Notes: a model not told the origin generated them from the sequence alone. A stretch of DNA of 8,042 nt from an uncultured Lachnospiraceae bacterium (GCA_946410365.1 CAMKAA010000034.1:1-8042); one strand, 5' to 3'; shown: positions 1 to 6,416, numbered from the stretch's first letter. Program-made: numbers and translations.

Positions 1-1803
1 CTGCAGGCGATCCTGAACCTGCCCAAGGGGACCGAACACTTCCTCAGCGATCTGCACGGGGAGTACGAAGCTTTCAATCATATTTTAAACAACTGCTCGG
101 GGGTAATCCGGGAGAAGGTGAGCTTTTTGTTCGGCGATACAATGACGCCGGCGGAGCAGGCGGAATTCTGCACACTGATCTACTATCCTCAGGACGAGCT
201 GGAGCGCATGAAACAGGGCGGAGAGATTCCACGCTATCGCTATAAGCAGATGCTGCAGCGGCTGATCGAGCTCACTGCGTATTCTTCGTCAAAATATACC
301 CGGTCCAAGGTGCGCCGGGCTATGCCTAAAGAATTTGCCTTTATCATTGACGAACTTCTGCACGCCCAGAAGGACGAGGACAATAACAGGGCGCTCTATC
401 ACTCCAAGATCCTGGACTCCATCATGGACACAAAGAGCGCGGATGATTTCATTGTGGCGCTCTGTACTTTGACAAAGAGGCTTACGGTGGACCGTCTGCA
501 TATTCTCGGGGACATTTTTGACCGGGGCGAGCACGCGGACCTGATCATGGACCTTCTGATGGGCTATGAAAACGAACTGGATATCCAGTGGGGCAACCAT
601 GACATTCTGTGGATGGGCGCCGCGGCAGGCAACCCGGCCAGCATTTTCGTCTGCATCAACAACAACGTCAAATACGGCAACTACGAGGTCCTGGAGAACG
701 GATACGGCATCAGTATGCGCAACCTGGTGCTGTTCGCAGAGAAGACATATTCCAAAGAAGAGGGCATGGACCCTCTCAAAAAAGCGATCTCCGTTCTGAT
801 CTTCAAACTGGAAGGGCAGCTGATCAAACGGCATCCGGAATATCGGATGGAGAACAGGCTGCTCCTTGGGCAGGTCGACTGGGACAACTATACGATCACT
901 CTGGACGGCGTCACACACCCGCTCAAGACGAGAGACTTTCCCACGGTGGATCCCGCGAACCCCTTCCGTCTCAGTCCGGAGGAGAAAGTGGTCGTCAAAG
1001 ACCTCGTACATGCTTTTACGCACTCCGTGCGGCTGCGCCAGCATGTGGATTTTCTCTATTCCCACGGCTCTATGTACAAGTGCATCAATGAAAATCTCCT
1101 TTACCATGGCTGTATGCCTTTGGATGAGGACGGCAACTTCGCCAGAGTGGACTTCTGGGGCGAGCCGCTGCAGGGAAGGGCATATCTGGATAAAGTAGAC
1201 CAGGAGGTGAGAAAAGCCTGGAGCGCGCCGGATGAGAGCAGCGTCGATTTCCTGTGGTATCTGTGGTGCGGCATCGACTCGCCGCTCTTTGGCAGGGTGA
1301 TCAAGACTTTTGAGAGAACCTATCTTGAGGATAAGACAACATGGAAGGAGCCACGCAACCCTTACTATGTCTTTAACCGGGAGAAGCGCACTGCCAAAAT
1401 GATCCTGCATGAGTTCGGCCTCTATTCCGAGCGAAGCCATATCATCAACGGACATACTCCAGTCAACGTCAAAAAGGGAGAGTCGCCGATCCGCGCGGAC
1501 GGCAAGCTCTATGTCATTGACGGCGGCTTCTGCAAGGCTTACCAGAAAGCGACGGGTATCGCCGGATACACGCTGATCTTCAACTCCCACGGAATGAAGC
1601 TCAAGACACATCAGCCTTTTGAGAGTCTCAAAAAAGCGCTGGAGGAAAATGTGGATATCCACTCCGATACGGAGATCGTTGAGGTGGAGGACAGGCGCAT
1701 CATGGTCGGAGACACCGACCAGGGGATCATCATCCGCGAAAGGATCAAGGATCTCAAGGAACTTCTCAAGGCCTACAGGAGCGGTCTGGTGAGAGAGAGA
1801 TAA
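1..1803 (+). CDS. fbp: Fructose-1,6-bisphosphatase class III, 5'-truncated by window edge
   Basis: This cytoplasmic enzyme hydrolyses fructose 1,6-bisphosphate to fructose 6-phosphate and phosphate, the committed step of gluconeogenesis. The frame is open from base 1 and encodes 600 residues. The family is usually about 650-670 residues, so roughly 50-70 N-terminal residues lie outside the window. Numbering from base 1, the metallophosphatase signature appears in order: S-D-L-H-G-E at 16-21 (metal ligands D17 and H19), G-D-I-F-D-R-G at 170-176, G-N-H-D at 198-201 and I-N-G-H-T-P-V at 482-488, followed by V-I-D-G-G-F at 505-510. This metal-binding fold and the long lid region between motifs are specific to the Firmicutes-type class III enzyme and unrelated to classes I and II. 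A GTG at 118 could be read as a start, but it lies inside the conserved domain, after the D-x-H motif, so it is not the real start. In Bacillus this class is controlled allosterically by PEP and AMP (family knowledge). A terminator follows 42 bases downstream. Confidence 0.95.
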   Translation: MQAILNLPKGTEHFLSDLHGEYEAFNHILNNCSGVIREKVSFLFGDTMTPAEQAEFCTLIYYPQDELERMKQGGEIPRYRYKQMLQRLIELTAYSSSKYTRSKVRRAMPKEFAFIIDELLHAQKDEDNNRALYHSKILDSIMDTKSADDFIVALCTLTKRLTVDRLHILGDIFDRGEHADLIMDLLMGYENELDIQWGNHDILWMGAAAGNPASIFVCINNNVKYGNYEVLENGYGISMRNLVLFAEKTYSKEEGMDPLKKAISVLIFKLEGQLIKRHPEYRMENRLLLGQVDWDNYTITLDGVTHPLKTRDFPTVDPANPFRLSPEEKVVVKDLVHAFTHSVRLRQHVDFLYSHGSMYKCINENLLYHGCMPLDEDGNFARVDFWGEPLQGRAYLDKVDQEVRKAWSAPDESSVDFLWYLWCGIDSPLFGRVIKTFERTYLEDKTTWKEPRNPYYVFNREKRTAKMILHEFGLYSERSHIINGHTPVNVKKGESPIRADGKLYVIDGGFCKAYQKATGIAGYTLIFNSHGMKLKTHQPFESLKKALEENVDIHSDTEIVEVEDRRIMVGDTDQGIIIRERIKDLKELLKAYRSGLVRER

Positions 1804-1845
1804 GACCGGCAGCGGCGAAACTGCAGGGAATATCATAATTATAAG

Positions 1846-1880
1846 ACAGCCGGAGGTTTTATGGCTTCCGGCTGTTTTTT
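1846..1880 (+). terminator. Rho-independent terminator of fbp
   Basis: The arms ACAGCCGGA (1846-1854) and TCCGGCTGT (1867-1875) pair perfectly over 9 bp. The stem can extend by three more pairs (G-T, G-C, T-G) around a six-base loop. A run of six T (1875-1880) follows directly. Position and form fit an intrinsic terminator separating fbp from the next unit. Confidence 0.9.
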
Positions 1881-1881
1881 G

Positions 1882-1890
1882 TGTTATAAT
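1882..1890 (+). promoter_or_regulatory. Extended -10 promoter for the antiporter/HD unit
   Basis: The sequence TGTTATAAT is a perfect extended -10 element (TGn followed by TATAAT at 1885-1890). No good -35 hexamer lies 16-18 bases upstream, where the terminator stem sits, but an extended -10 can compensate for that. Transcription would begin near 1897, giving a leader of about 45 bases. A GAGG at 1931-1934 lies seven bases before the ATG at 1942 and is the likely ribosome binding site. A second candidate, TTGCAA (1900-1905) with TAGAAA (1923-1928), would start transcription on or after the ribosome binding site and is less likely. Confidence 0.6.
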
Positions 1891-1941
1891 AATCTATTGT
1901 TGCAATTTTAATAAGTTTGATTTAGAAATCGAGGTTTACAT

Positions 1942-3255
1942 ATGAATCAGTCTCAAGCATCGGCACCTCAGGCAAACCCTTCAGCGCTTCTTCCTATACT
2001 TCTCTTTCTCGTGGTCTATCTCGGAAACGGGATCTTTTTCGAGTACATAAGGCCCGAAGAAGGGCAAATGGGGTTTTACGTGGTCTCTGTGGTGCTCGCT
2101 TTTTCAATCGCCCTGATCGCGGCTTTTCTGCAGAACAAGGAGCGCACTTTCGACGAGAAGATCCATATCTGTGCGAAGGGGATCGGCGATGACAATATTG
2201 TGACCATGCTGTTCATATTTCTGATGGCGGGCGCTTTCAGCGGGATTGCGTCGCAGGCGGGAGGAGCCTCCAGTACTGCCAACCTGCTGCTTAATATCAT
2301 TCCCGGAAGATTCGCGGTGCCGGGCCTGTTTGTGATCGCATGCCTGATCTCCATGGCGATGGGCACCAGCGTGGGAACGATCTCGGTCCTCGCACCGATT
2401 GCCTGCGCGGTCTCACAAAACGGCGGTCTTTCCCTTCCTTTTTGTGTTGGTATTGTCGTCGGCGGCGCGATGTTCGGAGATAATCTCTCCTTTATTTCAG
2501 ATACTACCATTGCCGCGACCAAGACGCAGGGCGTGGAAATGAAGGACAAATTTCGTACAAATATAAGAGTAGCGCTTCCCGCCGCGATCATCACACTGGT
2601 GATCCTGATCGTTTATGCGTTCATGAGCAGGGGAGTCTCCATCGGCACCTTTGAATTCAATATCTGGCAGGCGCTTCCCTATTTCATCGTACTGGCTATG
2701 TCAATCCTGGGGATCAATGTATTTCTGGTGCTGATGGCAGGTATCCTTCTCTTCGTGCTGGTCGGGATCTTCACGGGTTCTTTGACTTACGCAACGGCAC
2801 TGGCATCGATGGGAAGCGGGATCAACGGGATGTTCGAGACTATGATCGTCACGATCCTGGTGGCATCCATCGCGGCGCTTATGAGGGAAAACGGGGGATT
2901 TGAGGCAATTCTCGCCTTTATCCGCAAGAAAGCGGACAGCAAGCGCGGCGGAATGTACGGCATTGCTTTTTTGACGGCATTTATGGACATTGCAACAGCC
3001 AATAATACAGTTGCAATCGTTATTTCGGCACCCATCGCCAGAGATATAACGAAAGAATACGGAGTGGATCCCAGACAGACAGCATCGCTTCTTGACACCT
3101 GCTCCTGCATCGCGCAAGGGATAATACCCTACGGAGCGCAGCTGCTGGTGGCAGCGAATATCGCGAAGCTGACCAGTGTCTCGCTGATCCCCTTCCTGAT
3201 CTACCCGTTTGTACTTCTGGTATTTGTGGTGATCTCTATTCAGAAAGAGAGGTGA
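1942..3255 (+). CDS. NhaC-family Na+/H+ antiporter-like membrane protein
   Basis: A 437-residue polytopic inner-membrane protein, predicted to exchange Na+ for H+ or a related organic anion/cation pair. The exact substrate cannot be read from sequence. About 11-12 hydrophobic segments are visible, for example near residues 14-33, 44-63, 86-105, 126-142, 209-227 and 244-278, and a last one at 414-433. Family-like motifs include M-G-T-S-V-G-T at 140-146, G-A-M-F-G-D-N-L-S-F-I-S-D-T-T-I at 175-190 followed by A-A-T-K-T-Q-G, D-I-A-T-A-N-N-T-V-A at 349-358, and L-L-D-T-C-S-C-I-A-Q-G at 383-393. The discontinuous G-D-N-L-S and D-T-x-x-A-A-T-K stretch is the strongest link to NhaC. The length is typical. 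It is the first gene of a two-gene unit, its stop codon lying just before the start of the HD-domain gene. Alternatives are other members of the NhaC/ion-transporter superfamily, such as lactate/malate or amino acid antiporters. Confidence 0.85.
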   Translation: MNQSQASAPQANPSALLPILLFLVVYLGNGIFFEYIRPEEGQMGFYVVSVVLAFSIALIAAFLQNKERTFDEKIHICAKGIGDDNIVTMLFIFLMAGAFSGIASQAGGASSTANLLLNIIPGRFAVPGLFVIACLISMAMGTSVGTISVLAPIACAVSQNGGLSLPFCVGIVVGGAMFGDNLSFISDTTIAATKTQGVEMKDKFRTNIRVALPAAIITLVILIVYAFMSRGVSIGTFEFNIWQALPYFIVLAMSILGINVFLVLMAGILLFVLVGIFTGSLTYATALASMGSGINGMFETMIVTILVASIAALMRENGGFEAILAFIRKKADSKRGGMYGIAFLTAFMDIATANNTVAIVISAPIARDITKEYGVDPRQTASLLDTCSCIAQGIIPYGAQLLVAANIAKLTSVSLIPFLIYPFVLLVFVVISIQKER

Positions 3256-3263
3256 AGCGGTGT

Positions 3264-3770
3264 ATGACAAATGATAAGGAACTTTTTGACAGCGAGCTGG
3301 AGAAACTGCTCAGTGACCCCAGGATCATCAGGCTCTGCAAGTTCCCGCAGCACCACGGCAGCAATACGCTGGACCACTGCGTAGCTGTAGCCAGGCGGGC
3401 TTTTGAGCTGGCTGAAAAGCTCGAATGGGACATTGACGAGAAAGAATTGGCGCGTGGAGCTATGCTGCACGACTATTATCAATACAGCATCAAGGAACAG
3501 GGCCTTACAGCATACAGGCATGGAACAAGTCACCCGCGGATCGCAATGGAGAAAGCGGACAAAGATTTTAATCTCACTGATAAGGAGAAGAACATTATCC
3601 GGGGACATATGTGGCCGCTGACATTTACCCATCCTCCCAAGTCCAAAGAGGCGATCCTGGTCAGTCTTGCGGACAAGGACGTGGCGGCCAGGGAGTTCGC
3701 GCGGCCTGAGATCAAAAGAGCGGGAAGGATCGCCAGAAAGATCAGAGACAGGCTGAGAGAAAAGAAATAA
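3264..3770 (+). CDS. Small HD-domain phosphohydrolase
   Basis: A soluble 168-residue protein made of a single HD domain, a metal-dependent phosphohydrolase fold. Visible metal-site candidates in order are H38 (in T-L-D-H-C), the H69-D70 doublet in M-L-H-D-Y-Y, H90 in T-S-H-P-R-I-A, H115 in R-G-H-M-W-P and D137 in S-L-A-D-K-D. This is the expected H...HD...D pattern, with the extra histidines common in two-metal HD enzymes. The tail (about 150-168) is rich in Arg and Lys. The substrate is unknown; nucleotides or phosphate esters are typical for the fold. The start was chosen at ATG 3264, eight bases after AGGTGA (3250-3255). A GTG at 3252 is in frame and overlaps the antiporter stop codon, but lacks a usable upstream ribosome binding site. 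It is translationally coupled, or nearly so, to the antiporter gene and followed by a terminator. Confidence 0.85.
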   Translation: MTNDKELFDSELEKLLSDPRIIRLCKFPQHHGSNTLDHCVAVARRAFELAEKLEWDIDEKELARGAMLHDYYQYSIKEQGLTAYRHGTSHPRIAMEKADKDFNLTDKEKNIIRGHMWPLTFTHPPKSKEAILVSLADKDVAAREFARPEIKRAGRIARKIRDRLREKK

Positions 3771-3784
3771 TAATCATGTCACAG

Positions 3785-3818
3785 AGTCCGGAACTGCGCT
3801 GCGGTTCCGGACTTTTTT
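3785..3818 (+). terminator. Rho-independent terminator after the HD-domain gene
   Basis: AGTCCGGAAC (3785-3794) and GTTCCGGACT (3804-3813) form a perfect 10-bp stem. The nine-base loop region can add a T-G and two G-C type pairs. Six T (3813-3818) follow. It ends the antiporter/HD unit and insulates the transporter genes downstream. Confidence 0.93.
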
Positions 3819-3840
3819 GATCTCAGCAGCACTAATCCTT

Positions 3841-3869
3841 TTGCACTTTAATGTGAAATAGTGGATAAT
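3841..3869 (+). promoter_or_regulatory. Candidate promoter for the TAXI-gltS unit
   Basis: GATAAT (3864-3869) matches TATAAT at five of six positions. TTGCAC (3841-3846) lies exactly 17 bases upstream but matches TTGACA only at TTG. Transcription would begin near 3876, leaving a leader of about 64 bases. The 3819-3939 gap is AT-rich, follows a terminator, and no other convincing promoter or structured leader was seen in it. Confidence 0.4.
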
Positions 3870-3924
3870 AGATACATCTTACGTGAATGTTATGCAATGA
3901 GACCATTACTTGGCAAAATAGTGT

Positions 3925-3931
3925 AAGGAGG
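3925..3931 (+). promoter_or_regulatory. Ribosome binding site that selects a TTG start at 3940
   Basis: AAGGAGG (3925-3931) is a full-strength Shine-Dalgarno sequence. It ends only two bases before the ATG at 3934, which is too close, but eight bases before an in-frame TTG at 3940, which is ideal spacing. The TTG start also gives a clean lipoprotein signal beginning M-K-G-L-K-K-K. Confidence 0.7.
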
Positions 3932-3939
3932 GGATGCAT

Positions 3940-4908
3940 TTGAAAGGATTGAAAAAGAAAACAGCACTTATAATGGCGTTTCTTTTTGTTCTGGCAGCGC
4001 TGACGGCCTGCGGACAGAAAGGAAGGCTCCGGATCGGAACAGCGGGAGAGGGCGGCAACTATAATTCTCTGGGCAATGCGTTGTCCCAGACGCTTCAGAA
4101 AGATCCTTATAAGGTCAATGTCGAAGTAAAGACGACGGCCGGCTCGGCGGCAAATATCCGTCTGCTCTCCCAGGATTATCTGGAGCTGGCGATCGCCCAG
4201 TCCGATGTCATTGACGAGATGTACACTGGCACACTGGACACGCAGGCCATGAAGGGATACTCCGCGATCGCGGCGCTGTATCCGGAGCCTGTGCAGATCG
4301 TGGTGAGAGCGGATTCGGGAATTGCTTCCGTCAGCGACCTCGCCGGGAAGAAGGTGAGTGTGGGCGAAGCGGATTCCGGTACACAGAAGAACGCGGCACA
4401 GATCCTGCAGGCGTATGGACTTACATCCAACATGCTGACAGTTCAGAACATGACTTACGCGGAGGCGTCCAAGGCGCTGGGCGACGGGAGCATCGACGCG
4501 ATGTTCTGCACAGCCGGCGCGCCTGCCCAGGTCATCACCGATCTTTCCGGGGCGACGCCTGTAAACCTCATTCCGATCGAGGGACAGCAAGGCGATCTTT
4601 TGACAGGAGCCTACGGATTCTATGCGAAAGCAGTGATACCTGCAGGAACTTACAAAGGACAGGACAGCGACGTGACGACGCTGGCTGTAATGTCGGTCCT
4701 TCTGGCATCGGACAAGACCCCCGCAGATAAGATCTATACGATCACAGGCGCCCTCTTTAAGGAGAAGGCGGCGCTCAACGCCGCAGTTCCGGTGGAATTT
4801 GACCTTGAGGAACAGAAAGCCGTGGAGTCAGTCACGATCCCTTTTCATCCCGGCGCAGCACAGTACTATCAGGAATGCGGTATTACTGTACAGACAACAG
4901 GAGAGTAA
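3940..4908 (+). CDS. TAXI-family solute-binding lipoprotein
   Basis: An extracytoplasmic substrate-binding protein of the TAXI (TRAP-associated extracytoplasmic immunogenic) family, 322 residues from TTG 3940. The signal peptide has a Lys-rich start (K-K-K), a hydrophobic core and a lipobox L-T-A-C, with the lipid-modified Cys at residue 24, so it is membrane-anchored. The mature protein carries TAXI hallmarks: I-G-T-A-G-E-G-G-N-Y at 32-41, T-A-G-S-A-A-N-I-R-L-L near 66-76, A-I-A-Q-S-D-V at 84-90, V-S-V-G-E-A-D-S-G-T near 139-148, and the closing H-P-G-A-A-Q-Y-Y near 303-310. Length fits the family. TAXI proteins normally feed a TRAP membrane permease (DctQM type), yet none is present: the next gene, 12 bases on, is a GltS-type symporter. 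The few characterised TAXI proteins bind glutamate or glutamine (family knowledge), which suits that neighbour. The substrate here is inferred. An alternative start is ATG 3934. Confidence 0.92.
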   Translation: MKGLKKKTALIMAFLFVLAALTACGQKGRLRIGTAGEGGNYNSLGNALSQTLQKDPYKVNVEVKTTAGSAANIRLLSQDYLELAIAQSDVIDEMYTGTLDTQAMKGYSAIAALYPEPVQIVVRADSGIASVSDLAGKKVSVGEADSGTQKNAAQILQAYGLTSNMLTVQNMTYAEASKALGDGSIDAMFCTAGAPAQVITDLSGATPVNLIPIEGQQGDLLTGAYGFYAKAVIPAGTYKGQDSDVTTLAVMSVLLASDKTPADKIYTITGALFKEKAALNAAVPVEFDLEEQKAVESVTIPFHPGAAQYYQECGITVQTTGE

Positions 4909-4920
4909 GGAGGGACGAAC

Positions 4921-6114
4921 ATGATCACAATCGAGATTAACAAATATCTTACCCTTGCAATAGCTGTCGGCGTTCTGATGCTGGGACAGTTTCTCCGCAA
5001 AAGGATCCGTTTCCTGGAGACTTTCTGCATTCCTGCTCCTGTAGTCGGCGGACTGGTGATCGCCATCATTTCCTGTATTCTCTATGTGACGGGCGTCGTC
5101 GAGTTTATTTATGACGACACTTTCCGTGAGATCTGCATGGTGTTTTTCTTTACTTCCGTGGGATTTCAGGCCAACCTGGCTGTCCTCAAGGAGGGCGGGA
5201 AAGACCTGATCATCTTCCTTGTACAGGTCATTCTCCTGATCATCCTGCAGAATGTCCTGGCTGTCGGTGTCTCGCGCGTTTTAGGTGTTGATCCGCTGAT
5301 CGGCCTTTGTACCGGCTCCGTTCCCATGGTAGGCGGACACGGGACAGCGGGAGCTTTCGGCCCTGTCATCGAGGACTTCGGCATTCAGGGCGCCACAACG
5401 ATCGCAACGGCTGCGGCTACTTTCGGACTTATCGCGGGAAGTTTGATCGGAGGCCCTCTGGGCAACTCCCTGATTAAAAAGTACGACCTTTTAAAGACCG
5501 CGAAGTCCGCGGATGATGTGGAGATCTTCGACGAGGACGAAGAGCAGCACGTCAGACACTTTGACAATTATGCGCCGGCAGTATTTGAACTGTGTGTCAC
5601 AGTTGGCCTGGGCACGCTGGTCTCCGCGCTGCTGACCAAGACGGGAATGACCTTCCCCGTCTATATCGGCGCCATGATCGTCGCCGCTGTCATCCGCAAT
5701 ATCGGTGAGAGCACCGGAAAGATCAGGGTCTACATGGGCGAGATCAATGACCTGGGAGGCATCTGCCTCTCTCTCTTTCTCGGTATTGCCATGATCACCC
5801 TCAAGATCTGGCAGCTCGCGGCGCTGGCGCTCCCGCTGGTGGTCCTGCTTCTGGTCCAGCTCGCGTTTATGTATCTGTTCGCGAGATTTGTGATCTTCCG
5901 CTTTATGGGAAGGGATTACGACGCGGCCGTTATCACAGCAGGTACCTGCGGTTTCGGTATGGGCGCAACCCCCAACGCCATGGCCAATATGCAGGCGATC
6001 TGTGACAAATACGTGCCTTCCATCAAGGCGTATCTTCTGATCCCGATCGTGGGAAGCTTGTTTGCGGATTTTATTAACTCACTCGTTATCACGTTTTTCA
6101 TCAACCTGGTATGA
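4921..6114 (+). CDS. gltS: GltS-family sodium/glutamate symporter
   Basis: A 397-residue inner-membrane protein of the ESS (GltS) family, which takes up glutamate with Na+. Length matches E. coli GltS (about 400). Two inverted halves are visible, each with a glycine-rich re-entrant hairpin motif: V-G-G-H-G-T-A-G-A-F-G at 137-147 and C-G-F-G-M-G-A-T-P-N-A-M-A-N-M at 343-357. Hydrophobic segments lie near 8-24, 39-60, 69-88, 96-120, 160-184, 219-238, 246-262, 276-294, 298-322 and 370-395. A highly charged cytoplasmic-type linker at about 196-214 (D-D-V-E-I-F-D-E-D-E-E-Q-H) joins the halves. AAGGAGG (4907-4913) overlaps the stop codon of the binding-protein gene and lies seven bases before the ATG, so the two genes are surely co-transcribed. 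Specificity for glutamate is inferred from the family; pairing with a TAXI binding protein is unusual and may change substrate or affinity. Confidence 0.92.
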   Translation: MITIEINKYLTLAIAVGVLMLGQFLRKRIRFLETFCIPAPVVGGLVIAIISCILYVTGVVEFIYDDTFREICMVFFFTSVGFQANLAVLKEGGKDLIIFLVQVILLIILQNVLAVGVSRVLGVDPLIGLCTGSVPMVGGHGTAGAFGPVIEDFGIQGATTIATAAATFGLIAGSLIGGPLGNSLIKKYDLLKTAKSADDVEIFDEDEEQHVRHFDNYAPAVFELCVTVGLGTLVSALLTKTGMTFPVYIGAMIVAAVIRNIGESTGKIRVYMGEINDLGGICLSLFLGIAMITLKIWQLAALALPLVVLLLVQLAFMYLFARFVIFRFMGRDYDAAVITAGTCGFGMGATPNAMANMQAICDKYVPSIKAYLLIPIVGSLFADFINSLVITFFINLV

Positions 6115-6117
6115 CGC

Positions 6118-6125
6118 AAGGAGGT
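6118..6125 (+). promoter_or_regulatory. Ribosome binding site that selects the start at 6135
   Basis: AAGGAGGT (6118-6125) is a perfect Shine-Dalgarno sequence nine bases before ATG 6135. It lies downstream of the alternative in-frame ATG at 6111 (which overlaps the gltS stop codon), so 6135 is the likely start. Confidence 0.8.
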
Positions 6126-6134
6126 AATTTCAGG

Positions 6135-6329
6135 ATGAACCTGAAGAAACTATTTCATATAGAGAAAGATGACAATGTAGCAGTGCCCGAGATCCATTCA
6201 GAGAATTTCGACGAACTTCAGGATAAGGCCGATCAGGAGGAAAATGCGGAACTTGAGAAAAAAGACATTGTTTATGACAATGTTGCGATTCCCGAGATCC
6301 ATTTCCATCACAAAAAGAAGTCAAAATAG
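6135..6329 (+). CDS. Small 64-residue protein of unknown function with duplicated DNVA-PEIH motif
   Basis: I do not recognise this protein. It has 64 residues, no transmembrane segment and no signal peptide, so it is probably cytoplasmic. It is very charged: 16 Asp/Glu, 10 Lys, 5 His, with a basic N-terminus (M-N-L-K-K-L-F-H), an acidic, probably helical middle (about 23-44) and a His/Lys tail (H-F-H-H-K-K-K-S-K). Its striking feature is a repeated nonapeptide: D-N-V-A-V-P-E-I-H at 13-21 and D-N-V-A-I-P-E-I-H at 48-56, 35 residues apart. A strong ribosome binding site and its place 20 bases after gltS support real expression as the third gene of the TAXI-gltS unit. It could be an accessory or regulatory partner of the symporter, or a peptide-binding/metal-binding protein; both ideas are inference from position and composition only. 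Confidence 0.75.
   Translation: MNLKKLFHIEKDDNVAVPEIHSENFDELQDKADQEENAELEKKDIVYDNVAIPEIHFHHKKKSK
6171..6302 (+). repeat. Intragenic direct repeat (two 27-base copies)
   Basis: Copies at 6171-6197 and 6276-6302 are identical at 23 of 27 bases. The four differences fall in three codons and alter only one residue (V to I), so the protein motif is conserved more strictly than the DNA. Copy starts are 105 bases (35 codons) apart, which keeps the frame. Confidence 0.9.
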
Positions 6330-6334
6330 TGTAT

Positions 6335-6340
6335 TATAAT
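6335..6340 (+). promoter_or_regulatory. Possible -10 element before the sugar symporter
   Basis: A perfect TATAAT sits just after the stop of the small gene and directly abuts the inverted repeat beginning at 6341. No -35 hexamer is visible 16-18 bases upstream (the region is A-rich) and there is no TGn extension, so a promoter here is only possible. If active, the start point would fall inside the inverted repeat. Confidence 0.25.
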
Positions 6341-6390
6341 TACAGTCTTCCGGTTCAGATGTTTAAACATATCTGAGGCGGAAGGCTGTA
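6341..6390 (+). repeat. Long inverted repeat / mRNA hairpin without T-tract
   Basis: Arms 6341-6362 and 6369-6390 pair at 21 of 22 positions (including a few G-T pairs; one G-G mismatch at 6353/6378), with a six-base loop TTAAAC. The centre, 6359-6370, is also a perfect 12-base palindrome (ATGTTTAAACAT). On the + strand the stem is followed by AAAACGTTT and not by T, and the - strand side is also without a T run, so it is not a standard intrinsic terminator. It lies between the small gene and the symporter and could be an RNA processing/stability hairpin, a weak or factor-assisted terminator, or an operator. Confidence 0.85.
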
Positions 6391-6400
6391 AAACGTTTAC
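6388..6400. promoter_or_regulatory. Possible operator: palindrome GTAAA-ACG-TTTAC
   Basis: The 13-base sequence GTAAAACGTTTAC has matching 5-base arms and contains the perfect palindrome AAACGTTT (6391-6398), 16 bases before the symporter start. It resembles LacI/CcpA-type sites but has one base too many between the TG and CG of the cre consensus. It is a candidate only. Confidence 0.2.
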
Positions 6401-6416
6401 TGACAGGAGAGGTGCT

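Noticed and set aside
118..120. GTG as the start of the fructose-bisphosphatase
   Set aside because: The same frame is open upstream to base 1 and encodes the conserved S-D-L-H-G-E metal motif, so the gene starts before the window.
289..1836. Long 515-codon open frame on the - strand opposite fbp
   Set aside because: It lies fully antisense to a confidently identified enzyme gene, has no recognisable domain, and such shadows are common in GC-rich codon patterns.
3252..3254. GTG start for the HD-domain protein, overlapping the antiporter stop
   Set aside because: No Shine-Dalgarno lies at suitable distance upstream, whereas AGGTGA is eight bases before ATG 3264.
3819..3939. Riboswitch or structured leader before the TAXI gene
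   Set aside because: The region is AT-rich and shows no strong long-range pairing or known aptamer pattern by eye.
6111..6113. ATG start of the small protein overlapping the gltS stop (ATGA)
   Set aside because: The strong Shine-Dalgarno at 6118-6125 is downstream of it and correctly spaced for ATG 6135.
6341..6390. Hairpin as a classical intrinsic terminator
   Set aside because: No T run follows the stem on either strand, unlike the two clear terminators in the window.
6387..6401. Catabolite-response element (cre) before the sugar symporter
   Set aside because: The TG-to-CG spacing is one base too long and the last conserved base does not match, so only a generic operator-like palindrome is listed.
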